64,000 nucleotides of DNA from Bacillota bacterium (GCA_023388055.1 JAEWGW010000011.1:62001-126000); one strand, 5' to 3'. Positions 49,317 to 60,169 are shown, counted from the stretch's first letter. Numbers and translations: made by a program. Notes: generated from the sequence alone by a model not told the origin.

Positions 49317-50530
49317 GCATGCCTGGAATGTGCAACGTGTTGCTGATGACCTGCGCCGACGACATCTTGGAGCTGTAGTCCAGATGAGCATAAATGTTCG
49401 CTGTCGTGGAATAATGGCTATGCCCCAACCATTCTTGAATTTCCTTCATCCCCACACCGTTTGCCAGCAAAAGGCTTGCGCAACTATGCCGAAGATCGTG
49501 AAAACGAATTCTGCGCATGTCGTGCTTCTCCAGAACAATCGGGAAGTGTTGGGTAATATATCCCGGTTTGATTCGCTCCCCCAGCTTGTTCACATAGATG
49601 TAATCTGCGTATTCATCGGAATATGATTTTTTGTAGAGCAGCTTATTTCTCTGTTGCTCCTCCAGCAGTCGCATAAGCAGTTCCTAAAATGCCGGAACGA
49701 GTGGGAGCGTACGGTGACTAGATTTATTTTTTGCTCGGTCCTTTACGACCGTGATTAGTTTACCCTCATAAGATACGGGAATGACCGTGTGCTGGATCGT
49801 AAGGGTCTGATTCTGAAAATTAATCGCCTGCCACTTGAGTTCGACGATTTCACCGCGCCTCAAACCGTAGAAAGCGGCCAGTAGAACGGCGAGCTCAATG
49901 GGATCGCCTTTTTACTACTTCGAATAATTCATGGAGCTCCTGATCCCGATAGAAGCTTCCAGTGAAGTGGCTCTTTTTGGGCCGCTCGACTTTATCAGCT
50001 GGGTTGGTTAAGATCATGTCCATTTTTAGCGCGTGTTGCAGCGCCTGACGAATATAAGCATGAAAGTGCTGAACGGTGCTTGTAGAGAGCTTGAATTCCT
50101 TTAATACGTACTGGTAGAAGTCGTGCAGATGCTTTGGCTGAATCTCCAGTAATCGTAAGCCCTTTTCTCGGAAGTAAGGCACGATGCGACCATTAATCCC
50201 AAAGGTATACGCGGCATGAGTAGTAACTTCGACGCGATGCTTCATCATTTCCAACCAATGCTCCATAAAGTCGGCGAAGAGAATACCGGCTGGTTCGTCC
50301 TCATCTTGGGCTGCCTTTTTCAAAACCATCACATTTTCTTCGTCAGCGGCTTTTGAAGGTACTTCAAAACTTCTACGTGCATCTTGCAGCAGTGCCTCGG
50401 CTTTCTTCTTGTTCCCTTTTGTTGGAAGTCCGGTTGCAATCCACTTGGTCTTTCGCTTGCCATTCTCATCTTTGTAGTTCAAAACGATATAATAATTTCC
50501 TTTCTTTTCTTGCAGGTGGCCTGCTACCAT
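49303..50530 (-). pseudogene. Tyrosine recombinase (phage/ICE-type integrase), inactivated
   Basis: The 5' part (50530-49895, 211 codons) carries an AP2-like arm (YIVLNYKDENGKRKTKWIATGL) and a SAM-like core-binding domain. Around 49910 a run of five A shifts the frame: one A fewer would continue as KGDPIELAVLLAAFYGLRRGEIVELKW, with the first catalytic Arg. In that frame a TAG follows LPLVPAF at about 49690. The 3' part (to 49303) holds HDLRHSCASLLLANG, LGHSHYSTTANIYAH and thus the remaining His-Arg-His-Tyr residues. With a frameshift plus a nonsense codon it should be inactive. Its position beside tRNA-Leu fits an integrated element. Confidence 0.88.
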
Positions 50531-50537
50531 ATCTTAA

Positions 50538-50828
50538 TTATAACAGGCAACGAATAAGTGATTCAACGCGCTTTAAAGTGTCGAAGTGATTGCTGGGGGT
50601 AATGATTTCCCGTAAATAATTTATGATGCTCAGTTTCGGAATTCTGTAAAACCGACCGATGCGAAAGTGAGCAATATGCCCTGATTGGAGTAGTTTGCGG
50701 CCCGTTTTGGTACTAATGCCGCCTAACATTATGCACATTTGCTCGACAGTCACGACATCGGGCATGGACTGAAAAAGGAGATGATACGGATCAGATTCAA
50801 AAACGAATAGATTTTCATCATGTGACAT
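50538..50828 (-). CDS. Excisionase-like HTH protein
   Basis: A 96-residue protein with a MerR/HTH_17-type DNA-binding fold: VVTVEQMCIMLGGISTKTGRKLLQSGHIAHFRIGRFYRIPKLSIINYL, the pattern of Xis proteins that direct integrase excision. It lies 7 bp upstream of the integrase on the same strand, the usual xis-int order. It appears intact, although the integrase is not. Confidence 0.75.
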   Translation of the reverse strand: MSHDENLFVFESDPYHLLFQSMPDVVTVEQMCIMLGGISTKTGRKLLQSGHIAHFRIGRFYRIPKLSIINYLREIITPSNHFDTLKRVESLIRCLL

Positions 50829-51059
50829 GAAGATTCTCCTTAGCTGGTTGCTTCAAGTTTGTCTTGCAAATTGGAGTGAGCCATATATATGCCTTCATTA
50901 TCCTGTTCATTTTTTGCATGAAATCGGATAGTTAAGAGAAAAAATAAGAAACCACCTTTCCAGAATGGAGGGCACTGAATAACTACTTGATTTTGTTTTT
51001 GAAAAGCAATGCGTATGAAAAAGAGAGCACCTCATTCGTAATGAACGAGCAGGTGCCTT

Positions 51060-51620
51060 CTATTCTGTGTTGCTATGTAATCTCAATGGATCAATAAGAT
51101 TTACCGCAGAGATAGCCAGTGCTCCTTGCATCTACATTCCGGAAAGACCTGAAGATATGGCGATATCATATCCATGTCTTTGCTTAAGTTCGCTATTTTT
51201 GTTTTCAATTTTGTAGCGCACCTTGGCTTCTACTTGAACGTATCACTGTCTTGGAAGACCATTTGCTCGCTATGGTCGTCGGACTTCACAGTAACGTTAT
51301 AGCTTTTGCTCGTCGTCCCCTCTTTGTAACAGTCATCCTTCATAGGGCAGCGTTTGTAGATTTCGACATCGAAGTAGTAGGTGTCGACCTGCTTCTTCTC
51401 AACTCTCTTTTTACCTTGTCTGGCTTTGCGTATGGCCATATGACCTGCCTTACAACATACATACATCCTTATTGAAGCGGTTGCTTTGCGTAATCTGCGG
51501 GTTTAATTGCGAAACGAGTTCAATTTCGTTTTTCTTACCGTAGACCAAATTGTCCTTCTCGGAGTATGCCATATCGCCAATCACACTTTTTACTTTAGGA
51601 ACGATGGGTGTAGAGGTTTG
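51060..51620 (-). pseudogene. IS1182-family transposase remnant
   Basis: Pieces of one transposase C-terminus are spread over two or three frames. TPIVPKVKSVIGDMAYSEKDNLVYGKKNEIELVSQLNP lies at about 51610-51490. CCKAGHMAIRKARQGKK with YYFDVEIYKRCPMKDDCYKEGTTSKSYNV is an open 78-codon piece (51466-51230). VRYKIENKNSELKQRHGYDIAISSGLSGM, an internal stop, then MQGALAISAVNL runs to about 51060. Frameshifts and stops show it is dead. The 5' half of the transposase and clear terminal repeats were not found. Confidence 0.82.
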
Positions 51621-52265
51621 GTATCAGTTGGAGGCGAATAAGGTAGTTGAATAAGGTCTATAGGCTTATAAAGTTGAGACTCCTGCTGCTTGCAGGGGGC
51701 TTTTTGTTTGTTGAAAATGGGAATATTTTCTGGATATTGTAGTGGTAATAGGCTATGATTAAGGTATGTACTCTTGTCAAATGAAGAGTGACTGTAATGA
51801 TGATATGTTATAGGGTTCGTCCACGTGCAGTGGGTGAGTGATTGCAATTCACGTTGAAGCTGTCAGTATTCAATAGTTGATTGGAATCGGCGCTAGAAGG
51901 AGCTACATCGCAATACCTACTAAATTTGTCATCCAAGCTTTTTCAATAAAGATTCACGATCTTCATCGAGCGATGGGGAATATCGAGCACGGAACGAATG
52001 TACTAGGAGATGGGCAAGCAAATGACCACTAGTCCTGAAACAATTCGTAGAATTGACGAACAGCAATTTGCTGAACCGAATTGGGGAGGTGCGTTTAGGA
52101 CCTGTCGAAAGCGATCATTGTTCGTCGGATTTCTCCGATTGACGGAAACGACATTGGATCATGCTACATGCAAAAGATTCGAAGATAAATGATTATGATG
52201 ATTTTGTTATTCTGACGTGCGAATTATGGGTTATGAATAGTTGGAATTGCTGGAGGGTATTACAT
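51621..52265. other. AT-rich spacer before the defence-like cluster
   Basis: No convincing gene. A terminator-like hairpin (CTCCTGC with GCAGGGG, then T5) lies at 51680-51705. A short frame at 52010-52192 has no family match that I recognise. TTGACG at 52139 could be a -35, but no matching -10 was seen. Confidence 0.4.
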
Positions 52266-54095
52266 ATGTACATATCTAAGCTGAGTATTCAGAACTATAA
52301 ATCCTTTGTGGACTTTACAATAGAATTCAACCAGGGACTGTCAGTAATAATTGGCGAGAACAATATTGGTAAATCAAATATGCTGGATGCATTGTCCCTC
52401 ATATTTATATCGAACAACGGTTGGAGGCGCCGACAATTAACTCAAGATGATTTTAATAATGAATTAGTAGTTCATGGAGTATGGCCTTCGATAAAAGTTG
52501 AGGTTACATTATCTGAAATAACTACTGATGATGAAATGGCACTTGCTTATAAGTGGCTAACTAAGGAACCAGGGCAAGCTAAATTAACATATATTTTTAG
52601 GCCAAAAGGCAACTGTAAAAAAACACCACCAGTCAATCCAGCTTTAATTAAAGATTTAAAAATACCAATTGATCAATATGAATGGGTTGTTTTTGGTGGT
52701 GGAAAGGAAACAAATGATATATTTGATCATCAGATGCTTCAACGATTCACTTTTGAAAGTGTGGGTGCTTTAAGAGATGCAACATTTGATTTAAGTAGAT
52801 CCTCTAGTAAGTTACATAAAATTATTAGCTCCTATGACCAAGACGAAATAAATAAAGATGAAGTGATCCTGAAAGCCCGAGATTTAAATAAACAGATTAA
52901 GTTATCCAGTGAAATAAATAACGCTCAAGCAGCGATTAATGATTATCTACAACAAATAACAGGTCATCTTCATCAACGTACGGAAATTCAAATGGCAGAA
53001 AGTAGTTATGAGCAATTACTTAAGAATTTAAAGGTCTTAATAGGTCCCAACAGTGGCAACGTACACTCAGTTGAGACTAACGGATTAGGATATAATAATT
53101 TGCTTTTTATTAGTCTTTTGTTGGCGCAATACTTCAATAAAAAGGATAAAAAGGGCGTTGATTACACGTTTCCAATTTTAACAGTTGAAGAACCCGAAGC
53201 GCATTTGCATACCCATTTACAAAGGTATTTAAGCAACTACTTCTTCAAGGAGTCTTTAGCTGGCCAAATTCTAGTAACTTCCCATTCGACCCACATCTCA
53301 TCATCCGTTAATTTAAATTCATTAATTCTGATGTATAAAGAAAGCGGGAAAATACAGTCAAAACAAATAGGCAGTATCTTTGATAAAAAGACAGAACAAT
53401 ATAAACGCCACCTTGAAAGATGGCTTGATGCTACAAAATCCAATATATTTTTTGGACGAAAAACCCTTTTGGTAGAGGGCATTGCTGAAAGGTTGCTTAT
53501 TCCCAAAATGGCAGAAATATATTGGAACAAGGGCCGCAAGAAAAACGATCCGGTAAAAACTTTAGAAGGCTATGGGGCATCAATAATATCTGTAGATGGT
53601 GTCGCTTTCCGACCGTTCTTACATCTTTTTGGACAAACTGGTCTAAACCAAAAATGCGCAGTATTGACTGATAGTGACCCGGAAAAGCGGGAGATAATTG
53701 ATCCAGTGTCTAACGAAACACTCAAGGTTGATGTGTTCCCAAATAAGCACACTCCTGCCAATCCCTGCTCTAGAACTGCTAACTTAATAAATGATTTTAA
53801 AGGACTACCTAATGTATTCATTCAAACAAACCTAAAAACATTTGAATATGATCTTATACTCGAGAATCATGACTTTTTTAAAAAATTAATTACAAAGTAC
53901 GAATTAGGTACAAAAGACGAAAGGAAAGAAATTGAAACATTGACTAGCCATGAATTTGAAATGGAGGCTTTTCTAATTGTCGCCGAGACTAAGGGGAAAG
54001 CCGCTCAATATGTGCTAGATGAATTAGTATTAGGAGAAGAAATAAAAATTCCAAAATATATCACAAATATTTTGGATTTTCTTTCGGAGGATTAA
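52266..54095 (+). CDS. OLD-family ATPase/TOPRIM nuclease (Gabija GajA-like)
   Basis: A 609-residue class 2 OLD nuclease. The ATG at 52266 follows GGAGGG; the frame is open upstream but without similarity. The N-terminal ABC-type ATPase has Walker A GENNIGKSN (30-38), a signature-like region around GLGYNNLLFISLLLAQYF, Walker B PILTVEEPEAHLH and the H-loop ILVTSHSTH. The C-terminal TOPRIM domain has LLVEGIAERLLIPK (catalytic Glu, about 402), VLTDSDPEK (DxD, about 468) and the TFEYDLILEN motif of class 2 OLDs. These proteins nick or cut DNA; with the helicase encoded 1 bp downstream, the arrangement is that of Gabija phage defence. AT-rich, probably transferred. Confidence 0.88.
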   Translation: MYISKLSIQNYKSFVDFTIEFNQGLSVIIGENNIGKSNMLDALSLIFISNNGWRRRQLTQDDFNNELVVHGVWPSIKVEVTLSEITTDDEMALAYKWLTKEPGQAKLTYIFRPKGNCKKTPPVNPALIKDLKIPIDQYEWVVFGGGKETNDIFDHQMLQRFTFESVGALRDATFDLSRSSSKLHKIISSYDQDEINKDEVILKARDLNKQIKLSSEINNAQAAINDYLQQITGHLHQRTEIQMAESSYEQLLKNLKVLIGPNSGNVHSVETNGLGYNNLLFISLLLAQYFNKKDKKGVDYTFPILTVEEPEAHLHTHLQRYLSNYFFKESLAGQILVTSHSTHISSSVNLNSLILMYKESGKIQSKQIGSIFDKKTEQYKRHLERWLDATKSNIFFGRKTLLVEGIAERLLIPKMAEIYWNKGRKKNDPVKTLEGYGASIISVDGVAFRPFLHLFGQTGLNQKCAVLTDSDPEKREIIDPVSNETLKVDVFPNKHTPANPCSRTANLINDFKGLPNVFIQTNLKTFEYDLILENHDFFKKLITKYELGTKDERKEIETLTSHEFEMEAFLIVAETKGKAAQYVLDELVLGEEIKIPKYITNILDFLSED

Positions 54096-55840
54096 TGAAA
54101 GATTCCAAAGAACTAAGAAAAGAAATCGCTACTCTTCCAGTAACTGAGAGTATTATTGTCGCGGCGGGTCCCGGGAGTGGGAAAACGAAGCTACTAATAG
54201 ATCGTCTCGTCTATTTGTGCAAGCACACAATCAGACCTAATTCAAATATTGCTTGTATTACGTATACAAATGCGGCTAAAGATGAAATACTTGAACGACT
54301 TCAAAAAGAAAATGAGTTCTCCTTGCCCCAGGGGACTTTCATTGGGACAATACATTCATTTTTAAATGAGTATTTGATAGCTCCCTATAGCTATTTACTC
54401 TCGCAAGTTGGACAAACCTATGAATTGTTACCTCGTGGTTTCTCTAAATATTATGTTAATAGTGTCTCTGATTCAAGAAAATTTAAAATACCAGATAACG
54501 TTATTGCACTAGAATCAATCGGATTTGATAAAACTGGTGATTTAATTTGTTTTAGGTCGAACAAAATTACAAAAGTTGAAATGTCAATATTGAAAAAATT
54601 GATACATGATGATCATAAGATTGACCAACAAGATACAATATATTTTGCGTTTCAACTTTTATCTAAGTTCCCGCATCTTAAAGCTGCACTAACTTCCCGC
54701 TTTTCAGCGATTTTAGTTGACGAATATCAGGACGTAACTTATTACCAGGATCAGATCTTTCAATTTTTAAATGCTACTTCCTTCTTTTTCGTTGGGGATC
54801 CTAACCAATCGATATTTAGTTTTACGGGGGCTGAACCAACAATATTTGAAAGTAGGTTAAGTAATCCTGGTGCATTTAAACAATATACTCTCACAAATAA
54901 CTTCCGCAGTACAATGGCAATTGTTGATTTCAATAACAAGAAAGCTACTTTTAAACAATTGCCAAACGGAAGTAACACAGGCATACAGCAAGACGTTATT
55001 CTTCTAATGGATAAAGCTGATATAAAACAAGCGGTTGAGGCTTTTCATGAGCTTAGGATAAAAGTTGGTTCGGAGCAGGAGCATATTCCATTTTTAATTC
55101 TGTCTAGGAAACATGAAAAGCTTACAGAAATTCAACATAAGATTAATGGACATGAGATCGAACAGGCTCCATTTCTCAATAAATTAAAAGAAATTGATTA
55201 TAGAAGATACGAAATCGTTAATCAATTACTGAGGGCAGTACTCTTGAACAAATCTCAGGAATATGGAAAAAGTATTGAAGCAATTGAATTGGCATTGGCC
55301 CGTATAATTTTCAACAAGAATCCCAATTTTATTAACCTTTCTGAAATAAAGTATGATCGCATGGTATGGAGGAAATTACATGTTGGAGTATTTTCTTGGA
55401 TAAATACTCAAGATTTCAATGTAATGACTATAGATAGCTTTTTTAAAGCATTAAAGGGACATCTAAAGGATTTTTCTGAGAAGAGATTAGGGATTAAAAT
55501 AGGTATTAAACTCAAAAGCCTTGATTATGATTGGCCAAGTCAAAAGAGGGACATCAAAAAGATAACAGTGCAACAAGTAATGAATCAAATCATCCTAGAT
55601 CCGAACGAGGCAGAAAGAGCCTATTTAACAACAATTCACAGTGCCAAAGGAAGAGAGGCTACCGCCATCCTTGTTATTGCTGCAGATTTAAAGGAGCTTG
55701 AAAGATGGCTTGAAACAAATGATAAAGAAGAGGCCCGTGTAGGATTTGTAGCTTTTACCAGAGCAAGAAGGCTCCTTTGTGTTTGGTGTCCGGGTTTAAA
55801 TGAGTTTGGAGAAGGCGGATCGGGAATTCCTGGATTTTAG
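54095..55840 (+). CDS. UvrD/PcrA-like SF1 helicase (Gabija GajB-like)
   Basis: A 581-residue superfamily 1A helicase whose ATG overlaps the OLD stop by one base, with CGGAGG upstream. Motifs in order: I AAGPGSGKT (about 23-31), Ia CITYTNAAKDEI, II ILVDEYQDVT, III FVGDPNQSIFSFTGA, IV LTNNFRST, V TTIHSAKGREATAILV, VI GFVAFTRARRLLCV. All catalytic residues are present. In Gabija the helicase partner binds GajA and responds to DNA ends or nucleotide depletion. It is longer than the reference GajB (about 494 residues), the extra length falling between motifs Ia and II and in the 2A/2B region. Confidence 0.87.
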   Translation: MKDSKELRKEIATLPVTESIIVAAGPGSGKTKLLIDRLVYLCKHTIRPNSNIACITYTNAAKDEILERLQKENEFSLPQGTFIGTIHSFLNEYLIAPYSYLLSQVGQTYELLPRGFSKYYVNSVSDSRKFKIPDNVIALESIGFDKTGDLICFRSNKITKVEMSILKKLIHDDHKIDQQDTIYFAFQLLSKFPHLKAALTSRFSAILVDEYQDVTYYQDQIFQFLNATSFFFVGDPNQSIFSFTGAEPTIFESRLSNPGAFKQYTLTNNFRSTMAIVDFNNKKATFKQLPNGSNTGIQQDVILLMDKADIKQAVEAFHELRIKVGSEQEHIPFLILSRKHEKLTEIQHKINGHEIEQAPFLNKLKEIDYRRYEIVNQLLRAVLLNKSQEYGKSIEAIELALARIIFNKNPNFINLSEIKYDRMVWRKLHVGVFSWINTQDFNVMTIDSFFKALKGHLKDFSEKRLGIKIGIKLKSLDYDWPSQKRDIKKITVQQVMNQIILDPNEAERAYLTTIHSAKGREATAILVIAADLKELERWLETNDKEEARVGFVAFTRARRLLCVWCPGLNEFGEGGSGIPGF

Positions 55841-55937
55841 TGGACACATCTCGGATAGTGAATCTGCAAGAAGATACCGCGGCAGATCGACAAGTTTCTA
55901 AAAAGTTATTCCAAATTATAAGTAGGAGTAATATCCC

Positions 55938-58900
55938 ATGGAAGAGAAAAACTTTGTACAAAGTCTATATGATGATAAAACAAAAAATGATAGTAATTCG
56001 AAATCATTAGCCAGTCTTTTAAATATACTTACAAAAACTGTTTTTGGGGATGCAAACCGATTTGTTTTTGAATTGATACAGAATGCTGATGACTCTCCCA
56101 AGGATAAGGGCCGTAGAGATGTAGAAATTGAATTCAGGCTTATAAATAACAATTTGATATTTAGTCATAATGGAAAGCACTTCACTAAAGAAGACGTGAG
56201 AGGTATCTCCGACGTGGGTAGTGGAGACAGCGGTAAAACAAAAGATCTTGAAAAAACGGGATATAAGGGGATTGGTTTTAAATCCATTTTTGGAACGTGT
56301 GATAAAGTATATATCTTATCCAATAAGTTCACCTTTAAATTTGATAAACACTATGATGTGTGGAAGAATACACAAGAGTATCCATGGCAGATAATTCCCA
56401 TATGGTTTGAAGAGACTGATTTAGATAGCGAACTTAGAGCAGAGCTCAATAATTCAAAGGTTACCACAATAATTTCGATAAGTGATAGAGAAAAGGTTAA
56501 GAATGATATTATCCATGTTTTGGAAGATCCGAGAGTAATGCTGTTTTTGCGCCATGTTAGTCAAATCACTTTTTTTGATATGAATAAAAAATTATTGGAA
56601 ATTAGTTGTAAACAAGTTGATGAAGATTCGAGAGGAATATTTGTTAGTGGACAAATGCACAGTAAGTGGATCTATAAAGAATTTGTTGTTCCTGTAGATG
56701 GAGAGACAAAAGAAAAAGTAAAATTGCTTGATGCTACTGTATGTCCAGACAAACTAAAATTTTCATCACATACCAAAATTACATTTGCTGCCTCTGTTTT
56801 AAATGATGAAATACAAGAAATATCTGATGCTCTATTTTATTCTTATTTACCAACAAAAGCTAGAAGTGAATTTAGCTTTTTGGTTAATGGTGATTTTATT
56901 ACAAACGCTGAAAGAACTCAAATTCTCGAAAATGATTGGAATAACTTTGTATTTAAACAGCTAGCTATTTGTAAAATTAAATGGATCTCTGAACTAGTGC
57001 AGAATACTAAATTTAAGTATGAATTCACGAAATTGATTAAGACCCATTATACACCCGTAGGATCTTCAGAACTAAAACAATCATACAATGATGGACTTAA
57101 TTTAGCGATTGCAAAGACACCATTTATCCCGAAACAGGACAAGGCGGGTTTATTAAAAGTTAACGAGAGTATTTTAGATAACACTGGATATTGCGAGGAA
57201 TTTAACCCTTTAATAGTCACCAACCACTACAATAATAATTATGAAGTTGCTGCTTGTAAAATTATTTATCCCAATAGATTGTCAGCTTTGGGCGCTAAGA
57301 AAATTGAAATTAAGGATTTATGTGAGATTTTTAAAACTGATGCGTTTATAGAATTATGTAATTCTAATTTAGAGTTCAATATGAAAATTATTCAGTTTTT
57401 ATATAATAAGGATTCTCATAAACAAAAATTTGAGTGGGCAAAAACACTGAAGACAGCTGCTTTTTTGTTGAGTGACAGTAATAACTTGAAATCTCCTGAA
57501 AATGTATATTTTCCTATATCCGATGGAGAAAAAGAGATTAATAATATAATTGGATTAATATGCATAAACGAAAGGTTATATGAAAGTGTTAAAAGTAATA
57601 AGCAGTTGCTAGATTGGTTGAAAATGTTGGGAGTAAGAGAACCTTCAGATATTGAAATAATACGTAAGTCAATAATTGAAATGATAAAAACCAATTCAAT
57701 AAACACTAATAATGCAATACAAATAGGGAAGTTTGTTTTCAAGGTTTATCAGCAAGGTAGACTCGATGATAACGATTACAATAGTTTGCGGGCACTAAAA
57801 TTGGTAACCACAAAAGGGGCTTTAGAATTACCCAGTGAATGCTATTTATCAGATTTTTATGGACCAGAATTGAAAATAGAAGAAATACTGCCCGAAGGCA
57901 AGTTTGTAACCGGTAAATATGTTGAAAAAGAATCGGAAATAAATAAGTGGAGACTAATGTTCACCAAATTGGGGGTTAAAGAAAAAATAGGTATCAGAAT
58001 CGTACCTATTATTGAAAGAACATTGATGATTAATAAATACCCATCAGTAAAATCATATTTTGATTTCATTGACGATGAAGGGAGTTTTTATGATAGCATA
58101 ACTAAACCATATATATATAGTGGACAGCATGGATTAAGAAATGCTGTTATTATTGACTATTTAGAACATAGCAAAAATTACAATTTCTCTATTTCATATT
58201 GGAAGATGATATGTAGAAGTTGGGAAACGATTCGTTCAAATTGCGAAAAAACAACTTATTATACAAAAATAAATAATAAGCAAGTTATTTCATATTTTCA
58301 ATACTATGTCAAAAATTATCCTAGTATACCCGCTAATAATAATCATTGTTACAAATCTATTGAACTATATTCGGAAAAATTGAGGGACATAACTAAGGGT
58401 TATTACCCTACTGTTCATGAGTCTATTAGCTTCAATAAAGAACAAGAAGAATTTTTGGGGATTAAAACACAAGTTGCAATTCATGACTGCTTATGTTTAT
58501 TAAAAAAAATTGAAGATAGTCAAGTTGATAGAAATACATTGAAACAGATAGAAGCTATATATAAACAACTTATAAGCAATAAACCTGTTTATGATACGGA
58601 ACATAATATTAACGATATGAAATTATTGGCAACAGATGATACTTTTCATTATACTTCATTACTTTATTTTTTTGATGTAGAAGGGCAGCTTCCACCTACT
58701 AATTCAAAAAATTTTATTAAAGTGCCAGATTCACTAAGAGACAAAGATATCTTGCTCAATTTTTTTGATATTCAAATTATTAGGAATGATGATCTTCAAC
58801 TAAATGTAACAGATAAGTGTGATGATTTCGAACTGATAAGGGAGCTGCATAAAAAAGCAAAATACTTTGCTACACTTCTTTCGAATTTCAAAGCTGAAGA

Positions 58901-60164
58901 TCCAATGGAAACTTTGATTAAGTTTAAACAGAAAGTTGCAAAAGTTAGCTTTTGTAAAGCTCGATCTTTATCCTTATCTTTTACAAATAAATCTGGTACA
59001 GAAATATACAATCAAAATGTTGATTCGTGGTATGACACGGATTCAAATTCGTTGTATTATGTTGGTCAATTTAAAAATCCGTTGACTCTGTATAATTTAA
59101 GTAGTTCTTTGAGTTCACTTTTTGAGATGGAAGGTAAGGATAGAGAAGTGGGGCTTATAATACAGCTTTCTAGCACTGAGATTGAAAGCTGGCTTAATTC
59201 AAAGGGCTACATTGTCATTCAGTATGAACCTAGTAAAAGTGAAGAATTTAAGTACGATGATATTGCCATAGAAGATCCAGATTATTTTGCTGATATTGAT
59301 CCGCAACTTGAAGAAGACAGTGATTTTGAGACATCAATAGAAGTTATTGAGGATGATGAGTATTTTATCGAGAATACTTCTTCTGGTAATAACCATAAGT
59401 CAAATATGTTAGATCACTATATTAGAGAGAAGAATTCTGGGGGCTACAGCACTTCTAATTTAGAAAAAGATGACCACCTCGAAGAGCGGCATAATTACGA
59501 ACATTCTACAAGCTCAGTAACATTCACGGATAACTTCAACCTCAGTAGACAAAAGAAACGTTTGATTTCATTTGTTTCAAGTGATCCAATTGAGCCTTCT
59601 TTGCTAGTAGTGGAATATGAACGAAAGTTGCAATACCAATTATTGGCTAGAAAAATCGTGTTTGAATACGAGGAAAAAGCAGGGAGAAGGGCGATTCAAC
59701 CATATGAAATGGAAGAAGACTATGATGTTATTTCATATAGTGGTGAAGCAGAAGAAATAAGTCGATATATTAAAGTATTTGGCTTTATTGGTGAGTGGAA
59801 CAACTATGAAGTACTGCTTTCACATTCACAAATGAAAAAGGCCAAAGACTTAGTGGATAAATTTTGGCTATACGTTGTTGAATTCGTTGCGGATGAACAA
59901 CATGTACGAATTAACCGTATACAGGATCCTTATAATAAAATCACAAATTATGTTCTTGATTATGGGTGGAGAGCAATTGCAGAAGTAAACAATCCATTGG
60001 ATAAATTAATTGTAGGCACTAAAATAAATCACTTTGTACATGGGTTGGGGATTATTAAGAGTGAAATTAATAGGGGCAAATTAAAACTTTTAATTGTCGA
60101 ATTTGAAAGTGGAGAAAAAAGAATTCCAATAAATATAACTCAAATGGATATTTTGGAGGACTAA
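55938..60164 (+). CDS. Giant GHKL (Hsp90-like) ATPase with DUF3883-like C-terminus
   Basis: A 1408-residue protein with ATG at 55938 behind AGGAG. Residues about 35-135 form a sacsin/NO VEIN-type GHKL ATPase: FVFELIQNADDSP (N box), FSHNGKHFTKEDVRGI, DVGSGDSGKT and GYKGIGFKSIF (G boxes). A long middle region (about 200-1090) has no recognisable domain. A highly acidic linker (about 1110-1150) precedes a DUF3883/NOV_C-like module (about 1250-1320; YDVISYSGEAEEISRYIKVFG to FWLYVVEF). There the usual E-V-K of the putative nuclease core reads K-V-F. The last about 55 residues (INHFVHGLGIIKSEINRG to MDIL) resemble the Tudor-like tail of PcrA. It lies 97 bp after the helicase and 5 bp before the NERD gene. 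Confidence 0.82.
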   Translation: MEEKNFVQSLYDDKTKNDSNSKSLASLLNILTKTVFGDANRFVFELIQNADDSPKDKGRRDVEIEFRLINNNLIFSHNGKHFTKEDVRGISDVGSGDSGKTKDLEKTGYKGIGFKSIFGTCDKVYILSNKFTFKFDKHYDVWKNTQEYPWQIIPIWFEETDLDSELRAELNNSKVTTIISISDREKVKNDIIHVLEDPRVMLFLRHVSQITFFDMNKKLLEISCKQVDEDSRGIFVSGQMHSKWIYKEFVVPVDGETKEKVKLLDATVCPDKLKFSSHTKITFAASVLNDEIQEISDALFYSYLPTKARSEFSFLVNGDFITNAERTQILENDWNNFVFKQLAICKIKWISELVQNTKFKYEFTKLIKTHYTPVGSSELKQSYNDGLNLAIAKTPFIPKQDKAGLLKVNESILDNTGYCEEFNPLIVTNHYNNNYEVAACKIIYPNRLSALGAKKIEIKDLCEIFKTDAFIELCNSNLEFNMKIIQFLYNKDSHKQKFEWAKTLKTAAFLLSDSNNLKSPENVYFPISDGEKEINNIIGLICINERLYESVKSNKQLLDWLKMLGVREPSDIEIIRKSIIEMIKTNSINTNNAIQIGKFVFKVYQQGRLDDNDYNSLRALKLVTTKGALELPSECYLSDFYGPELKIEEILPEGKFVTGKYVEKESEINKWRLMFTKLGVKEKIGIRIVPIIERTLMINKYPSVKSYFDFIDDEGSFYDSITKPYIYSGQHGLRNAVIIDYLEHSKNYNFSISYWKMICRSWETIRSNCEKTTYYTKINNKQVISYFQYYVKNYPSIPANNNHCYKSIELYSEKLRDITKGYYPTVHESISFNKEQEEFLGIKTQVAIHDCLCLLKKIEDSQVDRNTLKQIEAIYKQLISNKPVYDTEHNINDMKLLATDDTFHYTSLLYFFDVEGQLPPTNSKNFIKVPDSLRDKDILLNFFDIQIIRNDDLQLNVTDKCDDFELIRELHKKAKYFATLLSNFKAEDPMETLIKFKQKVAKVSFCKARSLSLSFTNKSGTEIYNQNVDSWYDTDSNSLYYVGQFKNPLTLYNLSSSLSSLFEMEGKDREVGLIIQLSSTEIESWLNSKGYIVIQYEPSKSEEFKYDDIAIEDPDYFADIDPQLEEDSDFETSIEVIEDDEYFIENTSSGNNHKSNMLDHYIREKNSGGYSTSNLEKDDHLEERHNYEHSTSSVTFTDNFNLSRQKKRLISFVSSDPIEPSLLVVEYERKLQYQLLARKIVFEYEEKAGRRAIQPYEMEEDYDVISYSGEAEEISRYIKVFGFIGEWNNYEVLLSHSQMKKAKDLVDKFWLYVVEFVADEQHVRINRIQDPYNKITNYVLDYGWRAIAEVNNPLDKLIVGTKINHFVHGLGIIKSEINRGKLKLLIVEFESGEKRIPINITQMDILED

Positions 60165-60169
60165 GAAAA

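Noticed and set aside
49880..49930. Programmed ribosomal frameshift in the integrase at AAAAAGG
   Set aside because: A second in-frame TAG further on and the lack of known integrase frameshifting make decay the simpler reading.
52010..52192. 60-aa frame before the OLD nuclease
   Set aside because: Ribosome site poor, no family resemblance and composition unlike the neighbouring genes; left as spacer.
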